DNA of 64,000 bases from CAZKAP01 sp964552195 (GTDB taxonomy: Bacteria; Bacteroidota; Bacteroidia; Flavobacteriales; Flavobacteriaceae), in contig CAZKFM010000001.1 in the NCBI GenBank assembly GCA_964552195.1, positions 186,001-250,000 of the forward strand, given 5' to 3'. Of this stretch, positions 1-9,118 are shown piece after piece (within the stretch, counting starts at the first letter, position 1; each line of letters starts with the position of its first letter). The translations under genes were made by a program, and so were the position numbers. The notes beneath the pieces were generated by a model. The model ran no database searches. It was not told the DNA's origin and worked only from the letters and a program-made list of their open reading frames with translations.

Positions 1-568
1 CGGGCGAGATGGTCCTTATGGGAGGCTTATGGGCCTCCATGTAGCGAACCTGAACCGATGAAGTATGGGTGCGAAGCAGTATATCCGGATTGGTCTGCAC
101 GAAGAAAGTATCCTGCATGTCGCGGGCAGGGTGGTGGGGCTCGAGATTAAGGGCCGTGAAGTTGTGCCAGTCGTCCTCGATTTCCGGACCTTCGGATATG
201 GTGAACCCGATGGAAGCAAAAATCTCGCATATACGCGCACGTACGACCGAGATCGGATGACGGCTCCCTGTTGGTCGCTGCAGGCCAGGACGCGTCAGAT
301 CGATACCCGAGCCACTGTCAGTGGTACTCTTTTTGATTTGAGCCTGAAGTTCATTCAGCTTCTCCTGGGCGGTTTGCTGCAGTCGATTAATAGTCTGCCC
401 ATAGGCCTTCTTTTCCTGGGGGTCCACGGTCTTAAAAAAGGCGAACAATTCCTTGAGCAGTCCTTTCTTACCGAGGTACTCGATCCGGAACTTCTCTACC
501 TCGCCTGCATCCGTACTCCGAAAGGCCTCAACCTTGCGGATTTCTTCTTCGATCTTATCAAGGGTCAT
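1..568 (-). CDS. pheS: Phenylalanine-tRNA ligase alpha subunit (N-terminal part, cut by window edge)
   Basis: Cytoplasmic PheRS alpha subunit, which charges tRNA-Phe as an alpha2beta2 complex. The first 189 codons are present and the reading frame runs open off the left edge. The first ~90 residues are the charged N-terminal coiled-coil arm that binds tRNA. The class II catalytic domain then begins with RPTGSRHPISVV, followed by GPEIEDDWHNF and the HTSSVQVR motif, all typical of PheS. The ATG at 568 overlaps the stop of the upstream membrane protein by four bases (ATGA), so the two are probably translationally coupled. Identification is very secure; the rest of the gene lies outside. Confidence 0.96.
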   Translation of the reverse strand, partial: MTLDKIEEEIRKVEAFRSTDAGEVEKFRIEYLGKKGLLKELFAFFKTVDPQEKKAYGQTINRLQQTAQEKLNELQAQIKKSTTDSGSGIDLTRPGLQRPTGSRHPISVVRARICEIFASIGFTISEGPEIEDDWHNFTALNLEPHHPARDMQDTFFVQTNPDILLRTHTSSVQVRYMEAHKPPIRTISP

Positions 569-1293
569 TCCTCCGATTTAGGGGTCAAAAGTACTTCTTT
601 GTCCTTGTAAATAAAAGTGATCAGCAGGTGTACGGCCACCCCTCCCAACAGATGCCAGATCCAGTGGGTGCCCATGGTCAGTATCTCCTGCCTCTGGTCG
701 ACAGTCCGGAAGAAGACCGCCGCGATGAACATGCCAATGGCCCCCGCTACCCAACCTGCATGCCTCCATCCGGTCCGTATCAGGTATATCAGCAGCGGCA
801 GGGCGATTACGAGTGCGGTGATCAGGTAACCCAAGGAGATGCGAAGGCTCCCGGGCATGGGCAGGAATCGAAGTCCAAAGGAAAAGGCCAGTAAAGCAAA
901 GAAGAGTAATGCCCGTTCCCAAGCCTTATGTACGAGTTTGGCAATCATGTAAAAAACGAAGGAAAGGGAGAGTAGCATAATCGGAAGCCAGTCCAGTACC
1001 AACCAGAATTCGGCACTACGGGTGCCGTGAAACATCAGACCTCCGACCAGACTCAGAGCGATCACCGGAAGAACCCAGGCCAGGTAGTTGTGTACTCGAA
1101 CATTTCGATATACCCGCTTGCCCCAGTAGATGAGCATTACGAGAAAAATCAGGTTACTGAAGGTGTTAAAGGGCTCTACCGGAAGCCTTCCTTCGACGGT
1201 TTCCTTGTAAATAGGTCCGGAATCATTGGGAAATGGGAGGTCCCGAAGGAATAAAAGAATAAGGTTGAGAAGGGGGAACAGCAAACGCATCAT
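565..1293 (-). CDS. CREST-superfamily membrane hydrolase (alkaline ceramidase-like)
   Basis: Integral membrane protein of 242 residues with about seven hydrophobic segments. It shows the CREST pattern shared by alkaline ceramidases, PAQR receptors and Per1: EPFNTFSNLIF near residue 40, MFHGT with His89, LDWLPIM with Asp101, and a late THWIWH with His210 and His214. These His/Asp residues match the zinc-dependent amidase site of that superfamily, so hydrolysis of a lipid amide is plausible. The substrate is unknown; Bacteroidota make sphingolipids, so ceramide-like lipids are possible (inference). It abuts the carbonic anhydrase stop directly and overlaps pheS by four bases. Confidence 0.7.
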   Translation of the reverse strand: MMRLLFPLLNLILLFLRDLPFPNDSGPIYKETVEGRLPVEPFNTFSNLIFLVMLIYWGKRVYRNVRVHNYLAWVLPVIALSLVGGLMFHGTRSAEFWLVLDWLPIMLLSLSFVFYMIAKLVHKAWERALLFFALLAFSFGLRFLPMPGSLRISLGYLITALVIALPLLIYLIRTGWRHAGWVAGAIGMFIAAVFFRTVDQRQEILTMGTHWIWHLLGGVAVHLLITFIYKDKEVLLTPKSEE

Positions 1294-1923
1294 TCAGGGC
1301 AGCCAGGTTACTTCTCCGGTTTCTATGCGATAGAAGGCTCCGATCATCCGGATTTCTCCGAGATCCTCCAGGTCCTTGAGTATGGGACTCTTATATCGTA
1401 TTTCCCCTAAGGTAAGCTCCACGTTCTTAATCGCTACGGCATCCACGAACCGGAGGTTTTTTGAATTCCTTTTCTTCATGTCGCCCGGTTCCTCCACGGC
1501 CCGGACGGCCGGTTGAATTTTGTTGAGCAGGCTGGTCAGGTTGCCCATGTATACCCCGTCGCAGGCCCCTTTTACGGCCCCGCAACTGCTGTGACCGAGT
1601 ACGACCAGCAGCTTGGTCCCGGCTAATTTACACGCAAACTCCAGGCTCCCGAGCAGATCGTCGTTAATCACATTACCGGCGACCCGGGCCGAGAACAGGT
1701 CTCCGATCCCCATGTCGAAAATGGTCTCTACGGGAACCCGGGAGTCGATACAACTCAGGACGGTGGCGAACGGATATTGACCCGTGGAGGTCTCCCGTAT
1801 TTGAGCAGTCAGGTCGCGCTTTACCATTTTCTGGGACAGGAATCGGGCGTTTCCCGCCTTTAGCATGTCAAGGGCACTCTCATGAGTCTGTTTCGACTGT
1901 GACTTTGCATTCTGTGCGATCAT
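1294..1923 (-). CDS. Beta-class carbonic anhydrase
   Basis: Zinc enzyme interconverting CO2 and bicarbonate. The 209 residues include the two zinc-ligand motifs of the beta class: CIDSRV (Cys58, Asp60, Arg62) and GHSSCGAVKGA (His111, Cys114). No signal peptide is evident, so it should be cytoplasmic. It lies 9 bases downstream of a SulP anion transporter, an arrangement that suggests the pair imports bicarbonate and equilibrates it with CO2, supporting carboxylation reactions or pH balance. The ATG at 1923 gives a normal family length. Family assignment is firm; the physiological role is inferred from the neighbour. Confidence 0.95.
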   Translation of the reverse strand: MIAQNAKSQSKQTHESALDMLKAGNARFLSQKMVKRDLTAQIRETSTGQYPFATVLSCIDSRVPVETIFDMGIGDLFSARVAGNVINDDLLGSLEFACKLAGTKLLVVLGHSSCGAVKGACDGVYMGNLTSLLNKIQPAVRAVEEPGDMKKRNSKNLRFVDAVAIKNVELTLGEIRYKSPILKDLEDLGEIRMIGAFYRIETGEVTWLP

Positions 1924-1932
1924 TCTTTTGGG

Positions 1933-3516
1933 CTATAGGGCATGTCGGGACTTGCTTCGGAAGAATTCGTGATAGCTTTCCGGATTTTCGATTTCCCCGC
2001 TCTCGGCAATCAGTTTGATATCGATGTTCCGGCTGATGGCCTTCTCCGCGAATTCGTCCAGTATTTCGATGATGTCCGAGTCCAGATAACGCGTATTCCG
2101 GACGTCGAGTTCCAGATAAGTGTGTTCCGGAAGGTTATCGAGTTCTTTGAGGATGGCTCCCTTGTTAAAGAATGTGACTTCTTCGGCCAGAGTCATTTTG
2201 ATCCGGTGCTTTCCATTGCTTTTATCCTTGATGTGAAGGAAATGCGAATTCTGGTAGCTCTTAAGGAGGATCACGACGATACCTACCCCGAGCCCGAGCC
2301 CGATCCCCTTGAGCAGGTCGGTAAAGACGATACCCAGCACCGTGGCGATAAAGGGGATGAATTGCTTCCAGCCCCTCTCGTACATCTGGGCAAACAGTGA
2401 GGGTTTGGAGAGTTTATAGCCGACCACCAGAAGTATGGCAGCCAGCACCGATAGGGGAATCTTGTTGAGCAGCCTCGGGATCAGTAAGACCGATATCAGG
2501 AGGAGAAAACCGTGTAGTATGGCCGAAAGCTTGGAGCGATTCCCGGATTGTATGTTAGCCGAACTCCGCACGATTACCTGGGTGATGGGTAGGCCCCCGA
2601 TCAGTCCGGAAAACGTATTCCCTATTCCCTGGGCAATCAGCTCGCGGTTGGTTGGGGTAACCCTCTTGTAAATATCCAGTTTGTCAGTAGCCTCCACACA
2701 CAGCAGAGTTTCCAGGCTGGCAACCAGCGCTATGGTAAAGGCCGTGACCCATATTTCGCGGTTACCGATGGCCGCGAAGTTGGGCGTGGTAAACTGGTCG
2801 AAGAATTCGCCCAGCGAACCCGGAACGGGTACGTTTACCAGATGAACTCCCGTAATGCCCCAGTACGGGTCGGACTTAGTGATGAGGAAATACAGTATAC
2901 CCAAGACCACCGCGACCAGAGGTCCCTGTATCACCTTGAAAAAATGGCCGCGTTTTATCAGAAACTGATCCCAGACCAGAATGACGATCAGGCCAATCAG
3001 CGCGATCACTGTGGACCCCGGACTCAAGGCTTCGAATACATTTGTGATCTCGCTAAAGGTCGTCTCTCCATCGACCTGCCTGAAGGCGAGGTCTCCTTCC
3101 GGGTCCTTGTCGATTCCAAAGAAATGGGGAATCTGCTTAAGGATGATGATGATTCCGATGCCCGATAGCATGCCCTTGATTACAGCCGATGGAAAGTAGT
3201 AGCCGATCACCCCTGCCTTGAGCAGGCCCAGTGCCATTTGGAAAACCCCTGCCAGGACTAAAGCGAGTAAGAAATTTTCGAATCCGCCCAGGGCGGTTAT
3301 GGCGGTGAGTACAATGGCGGTCAGCCCGGCCGCCGGGCCACTGACCCCCACCTCGGAGCCGCTCAGGCTACCCACCAGTATTCCACCCAGGAAACCGGCG
3401 ATCAAACCCGAAAACAGCGGCGCCCCACTCGCTAGAGCAATTCCCAGGCAAAGCGGCAGGGCTACGAAGAACACGACCACGCTCGCGGGCAAGTCGTACC
3501 TCAGATGGCGAAACAT
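1933..3516 (-). CDS. SulP family inorganic anion (probably bicarbonate) transporter
   Basis: Inner-membrane transporter of 527 residues. The N-terminal ~430 residues are a SulP core: DLPASVVVFFVALPLCLGIA near residue 8, the SGPAAGLTAIV stretch in the third helix, and about 12 to 14 hydrophobic segments. The C-terminal ~90 residues form a STAS-like domain (TYLELDVRNTRYLDSDIIEI). Sulfate, bicarbonate and other anions are all possible substrates in the family. The adjacent carbonic anhydrase, 9 bases away and co-directional, favours bicarbonate (inference). Its ATG begins only 3 bases after the batE stop codon, so it may be transcribed with the Bat operon. Confidence 0.9.
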   Translation of the reverse strand: MFRHLRYDLPASVVVFFVALPLCLGIALASGAPLFSGLIAGFLGGILVGSLSGSEVGVSGPAAGLTAIVLTAITALGGFENFLLALVLAGVFQMALGLLKAGVIGYYFPSAVIKGMLSGIGIIIILKQIPHFFGIDKDPEGDLAFRQVDGETTFSEITNVFEALSPGSTVIALIGLIVILVWDQFLIKRGHFFKVIQGPLVAVVLGILYFLITKSDPYWGITGVHLVNVPVPGSLGEFFDQFTTPNFAAIGNREIWVTAFTIALVASLETLLCVEATDKLDIYKRVTPTNRELIAQGIGNTFSGLIGGLPITQVIVRSSANIQSGNRSKLSAILHGFLLLISVLLIPRLLNKIPLSVLAAILLVVGYKLSKPSLFAQMYERGWKQFIPFIATVLGIVFTDLLKGIGLGLGVGIVVILLKSYQNSHFLHIKDKSNGKHRIKMTLAEEVTFFNKGAILKELDNLPEHTYLELDVRNTRYLDSDIIEILDEFAEKAISRNIDIKLIAESGEIENPESYHEFFRSKSRHAL

Positions 3517-3519
3517 AGT

Positions 3520-4344
3520 TTATCTATTTGTCGGACTCCAGGTTGGGATTTCACTTCCCTTCAGACGCATAATGCTTTCCAGGGGCATCCAGCCTGTTTG
3601 TCCATTCTGAAGGCGTACCCGGGTCCATTCGTCCAGTTCGTCCAGGACATAAACCTTGGTGCCCTCATGCAATTCGAAGAGTATCTCGGAGCGATTGTTG
3701 GGTGCGCTGGTCAGTGCGACTCTTTCATTGAAGATAATGGCCGGTTGTTCATTCACATATCTCCTGTACCCTCCCACGCTTGCGAGAAGACTCAATACGA
3801 ACAGAAAGCTGGCCACTACACCCAGGGTAAAAAACAGGCGCTTTTGCCGGCTTTCGCTCGATAGGAAATATACGACATAAAAACCGGACAACAGTGCGGA
3901 AAACACAACGGCCAATATGGCCCAGGTGTCGTAGTGAAAAGAGCCCAGCAGTACAGATCCGACTCGTTGGCTAAAGGTTTCGGGCAGGACTTCGATATCG
4001 TCGATCTTCATTTGTTCGGCAAATTTCAGATTCTGCTGAATCTCCCGATCTCCGGGTTCCAGTAGGAGGGCCTTTTCGTAGTAAAAAATACTGGGGCCTA
4101 TATTCCCCATTTTATAGTGCGTATTGCCGAGGTTGAAGTACAAATTGGCGGAATGCCGGCCACTTCGAAGTATGCGCTCGTATATAGCCGCCGACTCCTC
4201 GTATTTCTCGAGATTGTAAAGCTTGGCTGCCTCCTCGAAGCGGTCGAGATCCGAAGCGGTAGCATTCTCCCCCTGAAAGGAGTACAGCTGGACTCCCGTC
4301 AGGCTGATAACCCAGACTAATATAGCTACGTTCCAATGCTTCAT
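3520..4344 (-). CDS. batE: BatE: TPR and SH3-like membrane protein
   Basis: Last gene of the Bat (Bacteroides aerotolerance) operon; 274 residues. An N-terminal signal sequence is followed by TPR repeats (about residues 33-115, including SANLYFNLGNTHYKMG), two hydrophobic segments (about 138-160 and 175-195), and a C-terminal bacterial SH3-like domain (KVYVLDELDEWTRVRLQNGQ, then TGWM). BatE proteins are thought to act at the cell envelope with the VWA proteins BatA and BatB. The start codon lies one base after the batD stop. The role in stress or envelope integrity is known only from family genetics. Confidence 0.88.
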   Translation of the reverse strand: MKHWNVAILVWVISLTGVQLYSFQGENATASDLDRFEEAAKLYNLEKYEESAAIYERILRSGRHSANLYFNLGNTHYKMGNIGPSIFYYEKALLLEPGDREIQQNLKFAEQMKIDDIEVLPETFSQRVGSVLLGSFHYDTWAILAVVFSALLSGFYVVYFLSSESRQKRLFFTLGVVASFLFVLSLLASVGGYRRYVNEQPAIIFNERVALTSAPNNRSEILFELHEGTKVYVLDELDEWTRVRLQNGQTGWMPLESIMRLKGSEIPTWSPTNR

Positions 4345-4345
4345 A

Positions 4346-6145
4346 CTACAGGCTTTTATCGATTTTGGGGATCACCTCTGCGGCCTTGTCGTAATCCCGT
4401 TTCATCTCTGCCTGTGTCAGCGGACTGTAACGAGCCATCTCACAGGTTTCCAGCAGTCCCAGAAAGGCTTCTCCCAACTTCTCGTCCAGTCCGCGAGACC
4501 TGAACTCTTCGCGAATCTGATCCTTGGTAATCTGGGCCGTGTCCAGGTGCAATTTGGCCTTAATGAAGTTGTACAGGGCTTTTTCCAAAGCAATGTAAAA
4601 GTCGTCCTCCGAGTCTATGGCCGTCCGGGCTTCACTCAGGTGTCGCTTCACCAGTTTATGAGCCTTTTTGCGCTGTATGCTCAGGTGATCCTTAGCGGCT
4701 TCCATACGGTTCTTCTTCCACCAGACCGCAACAGGTATAAACAGCATAGGAACCAACAGCCCGAGATAGAAGCCTAAGGAACCCAGGAAATTCCCGTTCG
4801 AGATTTTCTTGAGGTCGGGTCGGATCTTGATAAAGTGAAAATTATCGGCCGTCACCGCCTGTATGCGGTTTCTGCCCACCACGGCCGGTCCCGTTCCCGA
4901 TGGATCGGCTGCGTTCCCGCTGACCTGTATATTGCTTTCTTTGGAACGCAGGGTTCGATATACTCCTGCCGATGGGTCGAAGTAGCTGAATTCAACCTCC
5001 GGTATGGGATACCTGCCCCCGTATTGAGGGATCACTGTGTAGCTCTGGGTAACACTGCCGCTGAGTCCGGAGTGAAGGGTGCGTACATTCTGGTTGAGCT
5101 CGGGCTCGTATACCTCCAGGGAGCTGGGAAGCACCAGTTCCGGGAGTTGGAAAAGCTTTAGGTTCCCTTTTCCGCTTACGGTAACATTGATTTGAAGGGA
5201 CTCGGTTGCCTCCAGGTCTGTCCTGCTGGGAGTCACTTCGAATTCGAAGGATCCAACGGCCCCATTGAAGCTCTCGGTCTGTCCGGCCGTAGGCAGTGGC
5301 TTGACGTTAACGGTACGCGCAGGCGCGGTGATGCGTTTGGTGGCCGATACGTACTCCCTGCGACCGAAGAAGTCCCTCCGATTGGTGGGGACCTCGACGA
5401 AAACGTCGATGCTCAGTGGCTCGATGACGAGTTTTCCGGCCTTTTGCGGATACAGTACAGCCTTGCTGAGCTCTACGGAAATATAGGGTTCTCCCTTGTA
5501 GGTGACATTCTTGAACTCGTATTTGTCAATGGGGAAATTCTGGCTCCAGAAATCCGGATACTTGGGTTGTTCCACGGGGTTAAAGCTATTGGCTTTGGTA
5601 TTGGAACTGATGTAAAGCCGGTAGGTTACACTCACCGCCTCGTTGAGATAAGGATTGGTAGTGGATAGTTCGGTAACCAGAAAAACTCCTTTTTCGACCA
5701 GGTCCTCCGGACTAGGCGGCGCATTCGGATTGTCCACAGCCCGGGTTACCGTAATGGCGACCGGAGAGGTCTTATAGGTCTTCCCATCAATTTCTATGGA
5801 GGCCTGACCTATGCTGAAATTACCTTGCTTCTGTGGGCGCAGGGTGTAGGTGTAGGATTTGGAGTAGCTGCGTTTACCATTGATCCAGGACGAACTTATG
5901 GATTGCATGGGGCCGATGAGTATGTCAAAACCCTGGAAGTTGGGGGGAACAAAGTTGTCCCCGTCCTTGTTCATAACGAAAGTGACCTTGAGGCGCTCAT
6001 TGATGCCCAGGGACTTCTTGCTTACATTGGCCGTAAAGGAAACCCCGGTCTCGTCCTGGGCGTAAACGGACGGACTCAGGACAACCAGCCCGATCAGCAG
6101 CCAGGCCAGAAAACCCGATATGTATTTGCTGCCGTTCATCACCAA
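4346..6145 (-). CDS. batD: BatD: oxygen-tolerance family membrane protein
   Basis: A 599-residue exported protein with a signal peptide (about residues 8-29), several immunoglobulin-like beta domains (VSFTANVSKKSLGINERLKV opens the first), one transmembrane segment around residues 455-475 (FYLGLLVPMLFIPVAVWW), and a basic, helical cytoplasmic tail with HKLVKRHLSEARTAI. This architecture is that of BatD (oxygen tolerance family). The start overlaps the end of batC by 7 bases, as expected for a tightly coupled operon. The molecular function is not established in the family; it probably scaffolds BatA/BatB in the inner membrane facing the periplasm. Confidence 0.9.
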   Translation of the reverse strand: MVMNGSKYISGFLAWLLIGLVVLSPSVYAQDETGVSFTANVSKKSLGINERLKVTFVMNKDGDNFVPPNFQGFDILIGPMQSISSSWINGKRSYSKSYTYTLRPQKQGNFSIGQASIEIDGKTYKTSPVAITVTRAVDNPNAPPSPEDLVEKGVFLVTELSTTNPYLNEAVSVTYRLYISSNTKANSFNPVEQPKYPDFWSQNFPIDKYEFKNVTYKGEPYISVELSKAVLYPQKAGKLVIEPLSIDVFVEVPTNRRDFFGRREYVSATKRITAPARTVNVKPLPTAGQTESFNGAVGSFEFEVTPSRTDLEATESLQINVTVSGKGNLKLFQLPELVLPSSLEVYEPELNQNVRTLHSGLSGSVTQSYTVIPQYGGRYPIPEVEFSYFDPSAGVYRTLRSKESNIQVSGNAADPSGTGPAVVGRNRIQAVTADNFHFIKIRPDLKKISNGNFLGSLGFYLGLLVPMLFIPVAVWWKKNRMEAAKDHLSIQRKKAHKLVKRHLSEARTAIDSEDDFYIALEKALYNFIKAKLHLDTAQITKDQIREEFRSRGLDEKLGEAFLGLLETCEMARYSPLTQAEMKRDYDKAAEVIPKIDKSL

Positions 6146-7047
6146 TCCTTATCGGTTTTTATGGGTTTGCCCTTTACCTTTTGGGCCTGCACCTTTTCCT
6201 GAACCCGTTTTTCTTCGTTCTCCAGAGCTTCCAGCAGATTCAACAGGTTTTGCTTGGAGAGTTCGTCCATTTTGGGGCGAGCCTTCTGCTTGTTGTTGTT
6301 TTCCTGCTTGTTGTCTTTTTTGTCGCCGGGCTTTTCGGACGGTTTGTCCTGCGGCTTATCCTGACCCTCCTCAGGGTCGTCCTTGTCTCCTTCGTCTCCC
6401 GATTTCTTTTCCTCGTCACCATCCTCTCCGTCTGAGTCTCCCTTGTCCGAGTCACCTTTCTGATCGGAATCCTCACCTTCTCCCTGGTCACCCTTGTCCT
6501 TATTGTCCTTGTTCCCTTCCCCGTCTTTATTTTCCTGATCCTGATCCTGGTTTTGATTCTGATCCTGATTCTGGTTTTGGTTCTGCGGAGGGTTCTTCTT
6601 GAGCATTTCCTTGGCAAGGGCGTAATTGTAACGCGTCTCGTCGTCGGTTGGATTATTCTTGAGAGCCTCCTTATAGGCTTGTACGGCACCCTGATAGTCT
6701 TTTCGCTGCATCAGGACATTCCCCATGTTGTGATAGGCCTGATGCCTTTCCGAGCGTGTTTCGGCTTGTTCTGCCGCCTTCTTGAAGTAGCCGAAAGACT
6801 CCCCATAGCTCTCGCTGCGGTACTGGGTAGTTCCCAGGTTGTAGGCAGGGGCTGCCAGGTCGGGCGCCTTGGACTGGGCCTTCCGAAACGTGGCCTCAGC
6901 CGCGATTTTGCGGTCCTGCAGGTAGTCTTTGTAGCCGTTAAACGTCATGTTCAGGGCCTCTCTGCGATCGCGATCCGATTCTTCCTGAGCCCATACCCAG
7001 GTAGTCGTTAGTGAAACAAAAAGAATATACAGTATATACCTATGCAT
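6139..7047 (-). CDS. batC: BatC: TPR protein with highly charged low-complexity region
   Basis: A 302-residue exported TPR protein. After the signal peptide come about three TPR repeats (residues ~30-150, for example AYHNMGNVLMQRKDYQGAVQ). A long Gln/Asn/Asp/Lys/Gly-rich segment then begins at about residue 155, with a QNQNQDQNQNQDQDQ-type stretch followed by DSDKGDSDGEDGDEEKK. A short lysine-rich helical tail ends the protein. Such a charged linker is usual in BatC. The first codons overlap the batB end by 8 bases. The strong composition bias also creates long meaningless Arg/Thr-rich readings in other frames. Confidence 0.88.
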   Translation of the reverse strand: MHRYILYILFVSLTTTWVWAQEESDRDRREALNMTFNGYKDYLQDRKIAAEATFRKAQSKAPDLAAPAYNLGTTQYRSESYGESFGYFKKAAEQAETRSERHQAYHNMGNVLMQRKDYQGAVQAYKEALKNNPTDDETRYNYALAKEMLKKNPPQNQNQNQDQNQNQDQDQENKDGEGNKDNKDKGDQGEGEDSDQKGDSDKGDSDGEDGDEEKKSGDEGDKDDPEEGQDKPQDKPSEKPGDKKDNKQENNNKQKARPKMDELSKQNLLNLLEALENEEKRVQEKVQAQKVKGKPIKTDKDW

Positions 7048-8116
7048 CCTCCTTGGTTTTCTCGTTAAACAGATTCAGCTTTTCGAACCAGGCCGTTTTT
7101 CGTTCCAGAGTAAATATATCCAGCAGCAGGAAAACCAATGCGGCCCCCAGGAACCATTGAAAGAGATCCCTGTATTCGGTTATCTGCTGAGACTCGTATT
7201 CAAATTTGTCGATAGTGTCCAAAGATTCTTTCAGAGCCTCTACTGCAGCTTCCGTATTGGACCCATCGATGTAGGTTCCGTCGCCAATTTCGGCTATGCG
7301 TATGAGTTCGTCCCGATCGAGTCGGGTAACGACCACTTCGCCCTCGCTATCCTTCTTAAGGACTCTTCCTTGAGGGGTTTCCTCGGGTATGGGTCCCCCT
7401 TTGTCCGTGCCTACCCCTACAGTAAAAATCTGGATGCCATTTCTCTTGCTGAGTTCGATGGCGGCGTCCGTGATTTCGTCCACGTGGTTCTCTCCGTCGG
7501 AAAGTATAACGAGCACCCGGTTGGTCTGCGAATCGTCATCGAAGTAAGTGGCGGCGAGTTCGATGGCTGAGCCTATGGCCGTACCCTGTGAGGAGAGCAT
7601 ATTGGTATTCATGCCCTGCAGGAACATCCTGCCCGAACCGTAATCCGTGGTTATAGGTAGCTGCGGATAGGCCTGGCCTGCGTAAGCGATAATCCCGATG
7701 CGGTCACCCGCCAGTGTTTTGAGGGTTTCGGAAACCAATCGCTTGGCTTTTTCCAAACGGTTGGGCTTGATGTCCTCGGCCAGCATGCTCTTGGAAACAT
7801 CCACGGCGAAAACGATATCGATCCCCTGCCTGCGTACAGTTTCTACCCGGGTCCCCACGCGGAAATTCGCCAGAGCCATGACCATGGCGGATACGGCTAG
7901 CAGGAAGAGGAGCCTTTTTAGTCGGGCTTTGGTTCGCGATACTTCCGGAGCCAGTCGCTGAAGTATTTCGGGGGATGAAAAATTTTTCCGTGTACGGGTT
8001 TGCCAACGGCCGTAGAGCAGATAACCGATAACCAGGAAAAACAGGCCAAATAACAGGTACAGCATACCCGGCTTTTCCCAGTTGGTGATTCCCCATATGT
8101 GGATATAACAGCTCAT
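7040..8116 (-). CDS. batB: BatB: VWA-domain membrane protein
   Basis: A 358-residue inner-membrane protein with two N-terminal hydrophobic segments (about 18-38 and 68-86), a von Willebrand factor A domain, and a C-terminal membrane helix (FQWFLGAALVFLLLDIF). The MIDAS metal site is visible as FAVDVSKSMLAEDIKPNRL near residue 103, with later LSDGENH. BatA and BatB are paired VWA proteins that probably interact with each other and with the TPR protein BatC. The start was kept at 8116, 3 bases after the batA stop; a start 17 codons later (MLYLLFGLF) cannot be excluded. Confidence 0.9.
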   Translation of the reverse strand: MSCYIHIWGITNWEKPGMLYLLFGLFFLVIGYLLYGRWQTRTRKNFSSPEILQRLAPEVSRTKARLKRLLFLLAVSAMVMALANFRVGTRVETVRRQGIDIVFAVDVSKSMLAEDIKPNRLEKAKRLVSETLKTLAGDRIGIIAYAGQAYPQLPITTDYGSGRMFLQGMNTNMLSSQGTAIGSAIELAATYFDDDSQTNRVLVILSDGENHVDEITDAAIELSKRNGIQIFTVGVGTDKGGPIPEETPQGRVLKKDSEGEVVVTRLDRDELIRIAEIGDGTYIDGSNTEAAVEALKESLDTIDKFEYESQQITEYRDLFQWFLGAALVFLLLDIFTLERKTAWFEKLNLFNEKTKEDA

Positions 8117-8119
8117 TGC

Positions 8120-9118
8120 CTATACAAATGATCGGAATATCGTTATCCCCAGCAGCCATTCCAGTGCCAGCAGGGCAAGGGCCGCAAAAACCCAGGGACG
8201 ATACTTTTCCTCATAGGAATAGTAACTAATATCTTCGATTTCCGTTTTCTCCAGCTTGTTAATTTCATTATAAATCTCCTGCAGGGAGGTGTTGTTGGTC
8301 GCTCTGAAGTACTTTCCGCCCGTGGTCTTGGCAATCTCCTTGAGCAGTTCTTCGTCCAGCTCCACCTTGCGCAGATCGTAACGGAAGCTGCCATCCCTGT
8401 TCAGGGCGACCGGGAACAGGGCATTGCCGTTCGAACCCAAACCGATAGTGTAGGTCTTGATTCCCAGCTCTGCAGCCAGGTCGGCAGCAGTGGTGGGTTC
8501 TACGAATCCCGTATTGTTTACGCCGTCGGAAAGGAGTATGATCACTTTGCTCTTGGCCGTACTCTCCTTCAGACGGTTTACAGCAGTAGCTAGACCCATG
8601 CCTATGGCCGTTCCGTCTTCCAGTTCGCCATAGGCCAGACCCTGTATGGTTTTCTTGACGATAGCCTTATCGGTAGTGAGTGGTGTCTTGGTAAAGCTCT
8701 CTCCCGCATAAGCTACCAGTCCGATCCGGTCGTTAGGCCGATCGTCTATGAAATTGGAGGCTACTTCCTTGAGCGCTTCCAGTCGGTTAGGTCTAAGGTC
8801 CCGGGCGTACATACTGGTCGAGACATCTATGGCCATCATGATATCGATTCCGCGCGTGGTTTTGGTGCGGGTAGATACGGATTCAATGCGCGGGCGGGTA
8901 ATGGCTACTATAATGGCGGACAATGCGAGCAGTCGCAAAATGAGGAGCACAGGACGAAGACGGGTGTAAATACTCCGGATCTCCAGTCCCTTAATGCTGG
9001 GCACCCGTAAGGTCGCCTTTTGCCGGTAGTAGCGCAGGTAATACCAGGCCGCAAGAAGCGGGAATATGGCGAAGAGCCAGAACCATTGAGGGTTTGCATG
9101 TATGACTTCGTTCATCAC
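8120..9118 (-). CDS. batA: BatA: VWA-domain membrane protein
   Basis: A 332-residue VWA protein with two N-terminal transmembrane helices (NPQWFWLFAIFPLLAAWYY and the segment near 57-75), a VWA domain whose MIDAS reads MAIDVSTSMYARDLRPNRL, a later LSDGVNNTG, and a C-terminal membrane helix (WVFAALALLALEWLLGI). It is the partner of batB, which follows 3 bases later. The first codons overlap the preceding BatD-like gene by 4 bases. The domain order and operon position make the assignment secure; biochemical function remains undefined in the family. Confidence 0.9.
   Translation of the reverse strand: MMNEVIHANPQWFWLFAIFPLLAAWYYLRYYRQKATLRVPSIKGLEIRSIYTRLRPVLLILRLLALSAIIVAITRPRIESVSTRTKTTRGIDIMMAIDVSTSMYARDLRPNRLEALKEVASNFIDDRPNDRIGLVAYAGESFTKTPLTTDKAIVKKTIQGLAYGELEDGTAIGMGLATAVNRLKESTAKSKVIILLSDGVNNTGFVEPTTAADLAAELGIKTYTIGLGSNGNALFPVALNRDGSFRYDLRKVELDEELLKEIAKTTGGKYFRATNNTSLQEIYNEINKLEKTEIEDISYYSYEEKYRPWVFAALALLALEWLLGITIFRSFV

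Noticed and set aside
65..610. 181-codon plus-strand frame at the left edge
   Set aside because: Antisense to the N-terminal part of pheS, which has class II synthetase motifs.
6240..6689. Arg/Thr-rich 149-codon frame
   Set aside because: Shifted reading of the low-complexity region of batC.
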